Positions 1 to 11,193 of a stretch of 64,000 nt of DNA are shown here, piece by piece. The translations under genes and the position numbers were made by a program. A model generated the notes under the pieces. It did no database searches, had not been told where the DNA came from, and saw only the letters and a list, made by a program, of their open reading frames with translations. Position 1 is the first letter of the stretch, and the number at the start of each line of letters is the position of its first letter. Where the stretch lies: NCBI RefSeq assembly GCF_001680005.1, contig NC_033564.1:682001-746000 (forward strand). The letters are read 5' to 3'. The stretch is from Plasmodium coatneyi. Its lineage: Eukaryota > Apicomplexa > Aconoidasida > Haemosporida > Plasmodiidae.

Positions 1-2485
1 AGGTCATACTAATAATAAAAAAAGGAAAAGGAAGTGAAACAATGTGCATTATATATGTAGACACACATATATATAACTGTACATATATATATGTATATAT
101 TAATTTTATAATTGCAGTTGTACATACCTTATATAAAAAAAATGTGGTTAGTGGTAATGCTGCTACTCCTAGGATGGACGACACAGCAGCGGTGGCTGCA
201 CTTATTCCTTCCGAACAGGATAATTGTGCAAACTTCCTACTACAGGAATCTTTATACTTCTGTTCAAAACTATTACAAGGGCCATCACTCTTACCATCAC
301 ATTCCTTTTGAACAGTATCATAGGTTGAATAAATAACTTCCATGTATTGTTTAAGTTCCTCAGTACATCGGGATCCAGATTGCTCCAGCCGTTGTTTAAT
401 AGTGCTGTAGTCTTGGGAGTGGTCATATATTTTTTTCATGTTATCAAACTGTTCTTTCTTAATATTACTATAAATAAGGTTACACTCCCTTGCATTTTTC
501 TTCTTCGGTAATTTTCCGTAGATCAAATTCATAACGGTCGGAAATGAACCTGAGTTCATCTTCAATTTGTTAGAAATTAAATCACCTAGCCAGTAATAGA
601 AATAGTCACATCGATGGTCATAAGGTAATATACTACTACTTCCTACTATTTCGTCTATATAATACCATGCACATGCAATTTTGTCCTTGAAGTCACTAAT
701 ATCTGGGTAATCCTCTAATATACTTTGCAGACTATTTCGCATTTGTATGACGGAGCCATTAGTGCTGTATACATTGTGCTGGAAGTCTAATTCACTGTAC
801 ACATCTTTTGAGGGTAAGTAACTCAAATATCGGACTCCCTATAAATATGTAGAATTCAGTGGAATATATATATATACCCCCTATATATTTTTTATTCTTA
901 ACCCCTTTCTCCTTAAAACTCCTTCCTTTCCTTCACCCCCTTCCTTCCACCAACGATCTACCAACAACCTTCCCTTCCGCCAACTACCCTTAACAACCTT
1001 CCCTTCCGCCAACTACCCTTAACAACCTTCCTTCCATCAACCACCTAACAACCTTCCTTCCACCATCCTAAGAACCCACCTACCACCCACCTAACAACCC
1101 ACCTACCACCCCTAACAACCCACCTACCACCCCTAACAACCCACCTACCACCACCCTAACAACCCACCTTCCACGCTACCACCTAACAATCTTCCTTCCA
1201 TGTACTACCACTAATAACCTTCCTTCGACCCGCCACTACCCTAACAACCTTCCTCCCTCCTTAGACCCCTTCCCTTCCTTTACCCCCTTGTCTTACCTCA
1301 TTGTGCACATTAACATATTATCATGAAAACAATATATATGTGTGTGCACGTATATATTTATTCACTCTAAATAAGAAAGAAGAAGGGGAGCAGGATTAAA
1401 TTTCCTAGTATTGTTGTTGATATTCGTTGTTGTTGTACTGACCTGGACGACAGTTGCAGGAGCAGATTTCGGAGCACCATGTTGCTGGTGATGTGTTTCA
1501 CTGCCTAGGTCATCTTCACTGTCCTGTGTTTGTTCTCTACTTGCTTGCTGCTTCTTAGAACTAAGAGCAGCTGCATATTCTGGTGCATAAGTCAGTTTTA
1601 GTTCAACTCCCTTATAAACATTAACCTTCTGTTCAGTTCCCTGTGGTGGTGTATATGTTGACTCATATGTTCCGCTATTTGTTAATGTTAGTGGGTTTAT
1701 ATCACTGTCCTTCCCATACTTGAATATGAATTCCTTGCAATATGGATCATCGTCCCCTTTGCTCTTACACCCCCTATTTATAGCAACAAATGCTTCCTTA
1801 GCCCCTTCTAAGTGTTTGTAATAACCTTCATCACAGGAGTTCTTAGAACGTTCTAGTTTCGCCTTTATACCATTAAAGTCATAGGAGAAGTCGAATATGA
1901 TTTTCCATTTCTCGAAGAGCTGTTGGTCAATGTTAGGAGTGTCTTTGTATAGAAGTGTGCAATTGTCCTTAACACCAAATTGCTCCAATGCAGCATATAT
2001 TTTTCCCATAACATCTAAAAATTTACTACTATTATTATTCACTTTTGCCCATATTTTACTCCCAAGCCAATAATAGAGGAAACCACAACGATCATCACGT
2101 AACGAATCTTCCCCGTTTACTGTAGTCACGTAGCACAATATGTCCGCAATTTTTTCGACTTCATCATTAATTTCAGCGCATGCGTTCAATTTCCCTTTTG
2201 CTTTTCCCATGTGCTGTCCATAACTACAATACTTTGACCCTCTACCGAAGCTGTTATAGAAACGTAACTTAGAGTCTAAGTGTCCTAAGTTCGCGCTCTG
2301 TAAATGTGGTTGACATAAAATGTACACATATACACCTCATATATATACTTTTATTTTCAGTACAATATATATATAAAACATTGTTCATTTTATATTTATA
2401 CAAATGCGCTTTGAAGAAAGGAGAGATGGAAATGTACCTTCAAGTATGTTTCTCCCGCAGTTTCTGCTGGTGCGGTTTCGGACAT
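1..2485 (-). CDS. KIR-like variant antigen, two pir domains (gene A, 3' end cut by window)
   Basis: Four exons read on the minus strand: 2485-2438 (MSETAPAETAGETYLK), 2297-1443, 838-128 and 8 to beyond position 1. All junctions are phase 0 with GT-AG sites. Exon 2 encodes a first pir domain with the hallmark LYYWLGSKIW and paired Cys, then a Thr/Gln-rich linker. Exon 3 encodes a second pir domain (FYYWLGDLIS, YDHSQDYSTIK) ending in a hydrophobic segment (SSILGVAALPLTTFFLYK). The final exon would carry the cytoplasmic tail; only its first 8 bases are present. KIR proteins are placed on or in the infected red cell and vary antigenically. The layout is nearly identical to gene F (19668-22185). 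The start is chosen because a short exon 1 is typical of the family and phase is kept. The domain assignment is firm; the exact exon 1 is likely but unproven. Confidence 0.85.
900..1290. repeat. C-rich (sense-strand G-rich) minisatellite in KIR intron
   Basis: The intron between the two pir-domain exons of gene A (839-1442) is filled with degenerate repeats of CCTTCC and CCTAACAACCCACC type, most regular at about 1060-1175. On the coding strand this reads GGTGGTAGGTGGGTTGTTAGG-like, the same unit that forms the 27-bp array at 18090-18315 in KIR fragment E. Confidence 0.85.
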
Positions 2486-3689
2486 GGTTTGATATATATT
2501 ATCGTGCGTGGGCGCGTGTTTCTGTGTGTTCTTTCCTTTATATGTAATGTCAATTTATATGTTATAGAATGTTCATATAATTAGAAAAAAGAGAAAGTAT
2601 TCATACCCTTGGCTGTTCTATCATCATTAGTACATAGAACAAAATTTCCACTATATTCCATGAATATTTCTTATTGTTCGAATGGTGACATACATACACA
2701 CACACACACATGTATTAAATGAGCACGTATAAATATAATTAAGGAATAAAAATATAGGAACAAGTAGAGTAAGGAAGTAAAATAAAGGGGGACGTGCAAA
2801 TATTTTGTGCTTTATTTATCCATTTATTACATTATTGTAGTGTATTTGATTATTCAAAACACTATACTACTATTTATACTCTCTAATTATTGGGGATTTA
2901 TAACGGCACTATATTATTATTCATATCGCCCCTGTATCTATTGCGTACACATAAGAATACAACATTCCCCTACTCTTAACAGAAATTTCTTTATTCACTA
3001 TTATTTTGTGCTTTACACATATTTAAAAGTATTTTTGAAAATTGTTCATGTACCTATGGTGTATATCATATGAGAAGAGTGCTACTTCCCTCCCCCACAC
3101 CCCAATGTGCATAATCATTCATATTCAGATGGTAAGAATGTGAAATCATGAAATAAAGGCAATAGGATATAATATAGAGGAAGTTACATAATTTATTTAT
3201 ACACTAAAAATACACACACTCCTATAAAAATATTGCTTATTGTACACACACATCCGCTCATTAATGCTTAGTAATAAGAGCATCATACCTTCCCTTCCTT
3301 TTCGTCTCAGTGAGCACATTATAATTAATTTACACAGCATAAATACATTATATCATTTCAGATCTTCCTTCCTTTCTCCTTTTAATTTAGATTATATTAT
3401 CACATATTAATCATTCCCTCCCCCTCTCTTTCTCCACTCCTACGATGAGTACAGTATAGATAGTTTATTCATATATAAAAGGTGCTTACTATATTTTTAG
3501 AGATTACTCTCCCCCTTCCTTAGTTGGTATAAAATTCTACACATTAATACAGTTCCTTGCTCCGAATTTATTAGATTCCAGAGGTTCAATAAGATTAGGA
3601 CTATACGGGTGCATCTATCTTCACTGTTCATAATACACTTCCCCTATTTAGGGCTTCAAAAGTTCAAAGAATCCAGAAGATTACAGGTA
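2486..3689 (-). promoter_or_regulatory. 5' flank of gene A, conserved with gene F flank
   Basis: AT-rich non-coding DNA. About 2525-2890 is clearly homologous to 22205-22550 upstream of gene F; both share blocks such as TGTCAATTTATATGTTATA and GGCTGTTCTATCATCATTAG. The region includes a short CA repeat (about 2696-2708). From its position it holds the gene A promoter. No coding exon was recognised between 2890 and 3690. Confidence 0.6.
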
Positions 3690-4605
3690 TTCGGAGGGTT
3701 CAGGGTACGTATTATCCCGGCCCAGGGCTTATGCTTTAGGGTTCGGGATTCATGGTTTATGGTTCAGGTTTGAGGGTTCAGGCTTTAGTGTTCACGCTTT
3801 AGTGTTCACGCTTTCGGTTTCACGCTTCAGTGTTCACGCATTCGGTTTCACGCTTTAGGTTTCAGGTTTTAGGGTTCCAGGGCTTAGGGATCCAGGGTTT
3901 CGGGTTCCAGGGCTTAGGGATCTGGGTTTAGTGTTCTGGGTTTAGGGTTATGGGTTTAGTGTTCTGGGTTTAGGGTTCTGGGTTTCGGGTTCAAGGGTTT
4001 AGGGGCCTGGGTTTAGGGTTCTGGGTTTCGGGTTCAAGGGTTTAGGGGCCTCGGTTTAGGGTTCTGCGTTTAGGGTTCTGGAGTTAGCGTTCTGGATTTA
4101 GTGTTCTGGATTTTGGTTTCTAGCTTTAGGGTTCTGCGTTTAGTGCTTAGGACTTAGGGTTCAGGGTTTAGTTTTCAGGTTTTGGGGATCTGGGTTTGAG
4201 GGTTGAAGCCTTACCCGTCAAGGTTTACGTTTCAGGGTTTAGGGTTTATGTTTTATGTTTTAGTGTTCAGGTTTTAGGGTTTGGGTTTATGGTTTAGGAT
4301 TTATGGTTGAGTGTTTCAGAGATTAAGATTGAAGTTTCACTTATTTGGTTTGAAGTTTCATATTTAGGTTCATGATTTAGGGTTCATGTTTTAGGGTTCA
4401 GGGTTCAGCGTTTTAGGTTTTAGGGTTCAGGGTTTAGGGTTCAGGGTTTAGGATTTAAGTTTAAGTTTATGTTTTAGGTTTAGGGTTTAGGGTTCAAGCC
4501 CTAGGATTCTGTTTTTAATCTTCTGATTTTGGGGTTATGTGTTTAGTGCGTACGGATGTGAGCCTTAGGATTTGGGGTTTATGATTTAGGGTTCTGGATT
4601 CTAGC
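3690..4605 (+). repeat. Interstitial telomere-like array ITS1, G-rich half
   Basis: Degenerate GGGTTTAGGGTTCAGGG heptamers fill this stretch. It includes a local duplication around 3955-4060 in which a unit containing GGGTTTCGGGTTCAAGGG occurs twice. The heptamer is the Plasmodium telomere repeat. Its high divergence and internal position mean this is not a living telomere. Arrays of this kind (intrachromosomal telomeric sequences) are known from P. knowlesi near KIR and SICAvar genes. Confidence 0.9.
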
Positions 4606-4674
4606 AAGGAAGTTGTCTATACAGCAAGGGAATTCCAAATGAAGATCCTTGTCGAGAATTTAGTGCTTTGACCC
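4606..4674. other. Strand-switch junction within ITS1
   Basis: About 70 bp with little telomere-like character separate the G-rich left half from the C-rich right half. The order GGGTTTA then CCCTAAA is that expected of two chromosome ends joined head to head. This junction sequence does not obviously match the junction in ITS3. Confidence 0.75.
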
Positions 4675-5522
4675 AAGAACCTTGACTCTAAATCGTAAAC
4701 CTTAAACCTTAAATGTTAAATCAAAACCCTATGTCCTTATTCCGAAAGCTCAAAATCGTACGCCTGAATCCACAACTCCAGAACCAGAACATTATAACCG
4801 GAGGCCTAGAGCTTGAATCCTATATCCTGAAACCTTAATGTGAGGCCTCAAACAAGAGAACTGAAAGCTGAAAACAAAACACTGAAAGCCCGAACCCTAA
4901 GCCCTGAAATCTAATCACTAAATCTTGAACTCTAAACCCTGAGCACTAAGCCCTGAACCCTAAGCCCTGAACTCTAAACGTTAAACCCTAAATCCTCAAG
5001 CCTAAATCTGAAACATTAAACGAAAAAACTGAAACCTAAATCCTAAACTTTGGAAACCTAAACCATAAATCATGAACCATAAACACTAAACCCTTAAAAC
5101 TAAAAAAAGAATATTAATTCCTCAACCCTGAACACTAAACCCTGAACCCTAAATCCTAAAACCTAAAACCCTATAACCTAAAACCTAAATCTTAAAACAC
5201 ATACCCTAAACCCGAGACCTTGAACCCTAAACCCTAAATCCTGAACCCTAAACCCTAAAACCTAAAGCCCGAACTCTAAATACTAAATCCTAAAAACCAA
5301 CCCCCAATAAGCAAGTCCTGAACTCTAAATCCTAATACCTAAACCTAAACCCTAAACCCTGAACACTGACACGTAAATGTTGATACGTAGAACCTAAAGC
5401 CAGAACTCCTAAACCCTAACCCCTAAAGTCCGAGATCCTCAGCCCTAAAACCCTGAACCCTAAAGCCCTGAACCATGGATCCTAAGCCCTAAAGCCTAAA
5501 ACCCTAAACTCTGAACGCTAAG
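4675..5522 (-). repeat. Interstitial telomere-like array ITS1, C-rich half
   Basis: Degenerate CCCTAAACCCTGAACCC repeats, the reverse complement of the preceding half. They lie about 0.9 kb upstream of KIR gene B, on its sense strand. Confidence 0.9.
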
Positions 5523-6454
5523 TCCTCTGTATCTCATTAAATTCTTCAAATTCATGATGCTCCCTTAATGCTGCTGTACCCCCTGAACCTTGTAATAAGC
5601 ATTAACAGAAGAAAAGGATGGAAAAGTGTACACTAATGTATAACATATAATGTAGATTAATAAGAGATGATGAATGCTCAAGGAGTAGGGAATATATTCC
5701 TCATACATATGAATAGATTATAGTACAATGGTCGCAAATGGAAAAAGGAGGGTTGTGCTGTAGAAGGAAGTATTATTATTATTATTATTACGTTGATGTG
5801 TTTTCTGCCTTTTTTGCTTTATATAATTAATATAAATCCTTGTGGGGTAGTCTTCTCCAGTTATTTCTTAAATGCACTCTCAATTTTATATATAATCAGG
5901 AAAATACACATTCACAAAGAAAAAAAGTTTTATTATGTTTGTGACCTCTACTATACGTACTAGCCGTTTCTAGCAAAACTTTTTTAATAATAATTCAGTA
6001 TAAATATGAAAGAAGTATGCGAGTTAGTAGTTGTATCATAAGGGAGAGAAAAAAAAAAAATATAACATTCCTTTATATGTGTATATGTATTAATTATAAG
6101 TAAAGGTGCAAATGATCATATAAGGTTCCGATACAAACAAGTATAAACAAGAAAAATTAAAAAATAATATAACATTAGTGAGAAATAAAAGCGGTGTATG
6201 CAGGAAGAAAAATTTGATCATTGTTCCCACTTTATTCCTATTATGTATAAGGATTTCATGTATGTAGAAAGTATACTTTTTTTCCTTTAAAGGTTGTTCA
6301 ATGCATGGAATTGAGAGAAATAAGAACCTAATAAGCGTATATAAGTACTATTTGATGTAGGCATCTCTCGTATATATATATTGAATTGGAACAAATGAGG
6401 AATGTAAATTTTAATATAAATACCATATAAGCAGGTTTATATATGTGAATCATA
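5523..6454 (+). promoter_or_regulatory. 5' flank of gene B
   Basis: AT-rich non-coding DNA with a TTA trinucleotide run (about 5771-5790) and A-tracts (about 6049-6061). It presumably holds the gene B promoter. I found no coding exon except the tentative 9-base exon 1 at its right edge. Confidence 0.5.
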
Positions 6455-8656
6455 ATGACGTGGGTATGTGTACTACACATTGGTCCCAACTTAGAATGAA
6501 CATATATGAATGTTGTACATATTATTATTTATACATAGCTCCATGAGAAATAAGAATACACATATGTATTGCCCCTTAATAACATTTGTAGGAGGAACGG
6601 AAACCTGAATTATACTCCGAGTGGGTATATGATATGCTCCAGAAGAGCGAAGGTCACGCAAGCTCTTCTTTTATCCATGAGCTAGGGACACAGTTAGAGG
6701 AATGTTCTAATGTTAAGGAGTCCACAATTCCAATTGCAAGTGCTTGTACCTATGTATCAGAAGTGAAGAAAAAACATCCACACAACAACGGAAAAATATG
6801 TGAGTTCTTCTATTTCTGGTTAGGGGACATGTTATTTAGGAAACTAAGTGGTGAACCAATCTCGGATGTGATGAATATAATTTACTCAGCATGGAACAAT
6901 TCGGACTCAGGAAATAGTTGTACAGTGGGGAAAATTCATGATGACATAGGCAAGTTCAAACAGGAAAAAGAAATATTCGATTATAAACAGGACTATGAAC
7001 CACAGGGAGATCAATTACAAATTTATTATGAATCATGTAATGAAATATATTCCACGATTCAAAAACATGCTCCTCCGCCTTCATTCAACTTAAATGATAC
7101 ATGTAGTAGTAATAATGGAGGTACATATTGTACCAAATTCAAGAGTCAATATGAAAAATATTGTCATGGGGGGCCATCAGAACTAACATGCACCGCAGAA
7201 CCGAAGAAACCTTCTGCTGGTGACGGCTTCGATCTTGTTGATGCCAAAATGGACCTGGGTGACAGGCTCAAGGTTATTTTCCCTGTGTTTGTACATGGAA
7301 TGAATTCATGTCTACATATGTAATACTCTTTATACATGTTATACCATAGTACGCAATAAATTAGGGAAGTGGGGAAAGGTAATACATAGGAATACATACC
7401 TATTTTTCCATAATTATTATATTTTTATAGGACCCAATTTTAAGTCAGGTACCTTCAACAAAAGCGTATGGGAAAATCAATGATAGCTTCGACAGTCGTA
7501 AGGAAGATGGTGCATGTTCCACGGATGGAGTAGACACATTAATTGCCGAACATTCTGATATTCGAAGTTATAAGGATGCGCTCGAGCGTGTCTGGTGTTA
7601 CGCAAGTAAAGGGGGGGAACGGGAGGAGATGTCTTTATCCCCAGAACAACGCTGCGCTTTCAGTTACTACTTTATTGGGAATATGTTCTCTGGCAGTTTA
7701 GAGAATAGTAAATTCTGGGAGGTTATGGATAAAGTCCGCGATGAATTGAATAAATTGTCTTTTGGTGAAAAGCAGTGTGATATTATGTGCAGTCACATTG
7801 ACAGGAACGATTTCGATTATGAGAGAAAAGTGCATGATTTACACCAAGACTTTGATAAAATAAAAACACCGTTAAGCACAAATACCGAATCCACCTGTAG
7901 TGATAAATTGGTTACCTACCTGGAGGCAGCTCAATCAGCATATAGGATTATGAATGGGCATTGCCAGAAACCTGATGATGGTAACCAAGCATATTGTGAT
8001 AAATTTAACGCAGAGTATAAGCAACACAATTTTAGGGAACTCTCCAGTTCAAAATGTAAATCGCCGCTAGCACAGAGACTTGCACGAGCAGTGGAAACTT
8101 TAAATGCAATTTCCAATGATGGGTCTTCCTCCGGAACGGGCACCATTGTCTCTTCCATCCTAGGAGCAGTAGGACTACCAGCCATTGTCACTTTTTTCTT
8201 ATATAAGGCAAGTACAAAATTACAATGAAACTGAACATATGAAAAATATCACTTATTAATATTTTAACCCCTTCCCTTTCCTCCCCTTTCGGTTCTCAGT
8301 ATAATCTTCTACCCCCCTGGATAAAAAACACCTTCTTTGGAGGAGGAGGAAACACCTCCGGTAGAAGCATTAATAGAAACAGAAAAAGAACATCAGGTAC
8401 AAGGAACTGGGACACATTCACAGAGAACGATGGTTCCACAATCGGCTCCACATTCAACTCCGCAACGGACGACTCAACGGACAATGCTTCCACAATCGGA
8501 GACTTGTCCACAACAGATGGAGCATCTACTATATATAATTCGAACCTGAACAGAACAAGTAATAATAGAAGAGCAGAACAACAACGGAGTCAAAGGCAAC
8601 CACAACATAGGCAAAGGAACAGGCAAAATAGAAATATAGGTTATCAAAACATGTAA
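6455..8656 (+). CDS. KIR-like variant antigen, two pir domains with CD99-like linker (gene B)
   Basis: Exons 6592-7272, 7432-8207 and 8300-8656 join in phase 0. A tiny exon 1 at 6455-6463 (MTW, followed by GTATGT) is tentative. Exon 2 holds a pir domain (FFYFWLGDML) and ends in a linker, TAEPKKPSAGDGFDLVDA at 7192-7245, that closely resembles host CD99 ectodomain. Exon 3 starts DPILSQVPSTKAYGK, holds a second pir domain (FSYYFIGNMF) and ends in a membrane segment (SSILGAVGLPAIVTFFLYK). The last exon is a Thr/Ser/Arg/Gln-rich tail ending IGYQNM. The junction after LYK uses a GC donor (AAG|GCAAGT at 8207/8208). The nearby GT at 8212 would place a stop immediately after the splice, so the GC site is required. 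The domains are certain; the start is not. Confidence 0.82.
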
Positions 8657-10119
8657 GACCTGGGAAGAATGTACCCCCCTTTTGAGGACATAAATAACCA
8701 TGCACAGTTTATACAGTGTGTAAAGAACGGAATAGCATTTTCCCTTATTTTTTGCACTTCCTTTTTCCATTTCTTCCTTATTTATTTTCTTTCCTTTATT
8801 TTCTCTTCATTTGTATGTATGAATAACGCTGCATGAAAGGAAAAATACACTCCCAACAAAGGGCACATCAAGAAACAAAAAAAGAAGATAAAAAATTATA
8901 AAGGCGCAAAAAAGGTAAAAGTCAATGAACAAAGGACAAAAGGCTTCTTTTGAAGGAAATACATAAATAAAATTTGACATCTTTTTTTTTTTTTTCACGG
9001 AAAAATATATACAATCATTCATGCACACTATGCCCCTTACAATATTTGGGTATATTTCGATATTGAACTAATGCTTCTGTCATCTCTAAAGAAGCATCTT
9101 TACATATATGCAAGAAAAGGGGGTACATTCTTATTTCCTCATTTCCCCTATTTGCGTTTTTTTCGTTTGCGCAGTGTATATATAAAAAGCGATAACACGC
9201 AGAATTAAAAAAAATGTTGCTTCTAGGAAGAAAATTTACGTAAGAAAATATTGAGAAAACACTTTTTTATGTTGGGACTTGTTCTCTGTTGCTTCTTCAT
9301 TTTTTTTCAATCCAAATACTTCCCTCCTCGCGTTAACTTTTTTTTTTCTTTTCTCATCATCGTCCTCTGCTTGGACTATGTTAAAAAACCGTTTCACGCT
9401 CATCTTCAGCTGGTGAATGCATCGAGGGGGGTGGGGGGAAGAGGCACATGCAACAATGACATGTGGACAGGAGAAGCCACGGAGAATTTGTAGCGACATT
9501 GCGAAATTCCCTTGAAGCTTCGGTAGGATCACCTTGTGGTCATTTTTCCCTCTTTTGTGTGAGTACCCCCGGGACACTGCTTCACTTCCTCCCTTTTCTG
9601 TTTTTCACTGGTTGGAGCGCCCTGCAGGGAAGTAGCGAAATGTGCCCAACCGTGTAGGTCACTGCCTCTAAGGGAATCTTGCACTAACGTTTCTTTTTCT
9701 TTCTTCCTACCCTCTTGTGCAAATTTCAAAAATTGGGAAGTGGGAGGAAGAGGAAAAAATAAATCGTCACGGGGTACCTTTTATTGGCGAGGAACCGTCC
9801 GAGTTTACAATTTTATTTTATTTTTTGGCACGTTATACAGAAGGAAAAGAAGAGTAAAATAACAGGAAAAAATAGAACAGAATATACAATAAATGAAGAG
9901 GTGCTTCCACTCCACTTCCAAGGGAGGTACTTCCAGAAAGTGAAACACCTCTTTTTACGCAATTTTGTTGCAGATGGGGATATTTTAGGACGACATTGAC
10001 GAGGCTAACCGCTGTTTATCATGTGCCAATTGCGGGTCATACAGAAAAAAAAAAAAATTTTTTTAAAGTGTACAAAAAAAAATGGGGAGACCCACATAAC
10101 GTTATATTAATAAGACGGA
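8657..10119. other. 3' flank of gene B and upstream region of the phosphatase
   Basis: A recurring KIR 3' element (ATAAATAACCATGCACAG, 8689-8740) lies just after the stop. The rest is AT-rich with A/T homopolymers. An open stretch from the ATG at 9269 begins with a hydrophobic run (MLGLVLCCFFIFFQ) and meets a GT donor at about 9411. It could be a signal-peptide exon of the phosphatase, but the implied 0.7-kb intron and the phase could not be confirmed. Confidence 0.4.
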
Positions 10120-11193
10120 GTGGGGGAATTTCTTGGCGTATCCGCAAAGGTAACCATAGGCAATCACGGGAAGGACGATTTTTTACTAAAAACGTTAGCA
10201 ATAGACAAAAAGAAACTGGACCCTTCCTACTTTGAAAAGTATGATAACATAAAATGGGAGGGGGAAATAATTGCCATCGGGGACATTCATGGAGATATAG
10301 AAAGTCTGAAGCTGATTTTACGACATGCAAATTTAATAAACGAAAATGATGAATGGGTTGCAGAAAATGTATTGCTAGTTCAGGTGGGAGATGTACTAGA
10401 CAGAGGGATTTATGGTCCATTAATCTATGACTATCTGTTTCAGTTACAAAAGGAAGCACCTTTGAAAAAAAGCAGAGTCCTATTAATCATGGGCAATCAC
10501 GAACAACTAAATCTGTGCGGATATTTCAATTACGTAAATGAGAAAGAAGTGGAAATATTTTTTAAAAATAATTTTAACAACAGATTCTTCCATTTTGTGT
10601 CCACTGAAGGGGCGTATTTCAAAAAGTTAATTCTCCTACCAGCAATTGCAAAAGTGAATGATATTTTATTTGTTCACGCAGGGATAAATAAAAAAATTTC
10701 TTCACTTAGCCTACACACCATACGTTTAAAGACGAGGCTACAAATTGAGAACATGTGTAGAATTCTCAGTTATGATAAATCCATGAACTACGTAAGTCGG
10801 AACGGAGTGCTTTGGTATGACCACATTTCACGCACAGCTCCGTACGATGAGAAGGAGGCCTGCTCAATTTTATCTCACGTTTTTAACAACTACAAGGCAA
10901 AATATTTAGTCGTAGGGCACACTAAACAACTGACACATGGAATAACCTCCTACTGCAATGGTGGTCTTTTTCTCATAGACACTGGGATGAGCCTTTTCAT
11001 GAACAACGGACAGCCGTATCCAAACTACCTCGTCGCGGAAAATGGGAACTTCAAGTCAGTTCACTTAAACGTTGAGGTAAATAAAAAGGGCAAAGACTGC
11101 GATTTGTTGGAGATAGAATTGAACAACCCAAACAAGCAGAGTTTCTGCGTCCACGCGAGGGAAACGCTTTTGTCTTCCCCGAGTGAAGGTTGA
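10120..11193 (+). CDS. Shewanella-like (bacterial-type) PPP-family serine/threonine phosphatase, N-terminus unresolved
   Basis: An open frame of about 355 codons carries the metallophosphatase motifs in order: GDIHGD (about residues 54-59), GDVLDRG (90-96), GNHE (125-128), LFVHAG, and near the C-terminus VVGHTKQ and IDTG. These supply the two-metal centre and phosphate ligands of the PPP fold. The divergence from PP1/PP2A signatures and the IDTG motif point to the Shewanella-like group found in apicomplexans. No ATG precedes the GDIHGD motif in frame and a stop lies at 10111-10113, so an upstream exon must supply the start. Candidate acceptors are at 10114, 10120 and 10150. It is an ordinary single-copy gene lying between KIR genes B and C and sharing their orientation. 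SHLP1 versus SHLP2 could not be decided. Confidence 0.75.
   Translation: MGEFLGVSAKVTIGNHGKDDFLLKTLAIDKKKLDPSYFEKYDNIKWEGEIIAIGDIHGDIESLKLILRHANLINENDEWVAENVLLVQVGDVLDRGIYGPLIYDYLFQLQKEAPLKKSRVLLIMGNHEQLNLCGYFNYVNEKEVEIFFKNNFNNRFFHFVSTEGAYFKKLILLPAIAKVNDILFVHAGINKKISSLSLHTIRLKTRLQIENMCRILSYDKSMNYVSRNGVLWYDHISRTAPYDEKEACSILSHVFNNYKAKYLVVGHTKQLTHGITSYCNGGLFLIDTGMSLFMNNGQPYPNYLVAENGNFKSVHLNVEVNKKGKDCDLLEIELNNPNKQSFCVHARETLLSSPSEG

Noticed and set aside
3690..5522. A real chromosome end
   Set aside because: Heptamers are strongly diverged, change strand midway and are followed by genes on both sides.
9236..9577. Charged minus-strand open frame (ending KKVFSQYFLT)
   Set aside because: No family motif, no supporting splice structure, and composition expected from the T-rich plus strand.
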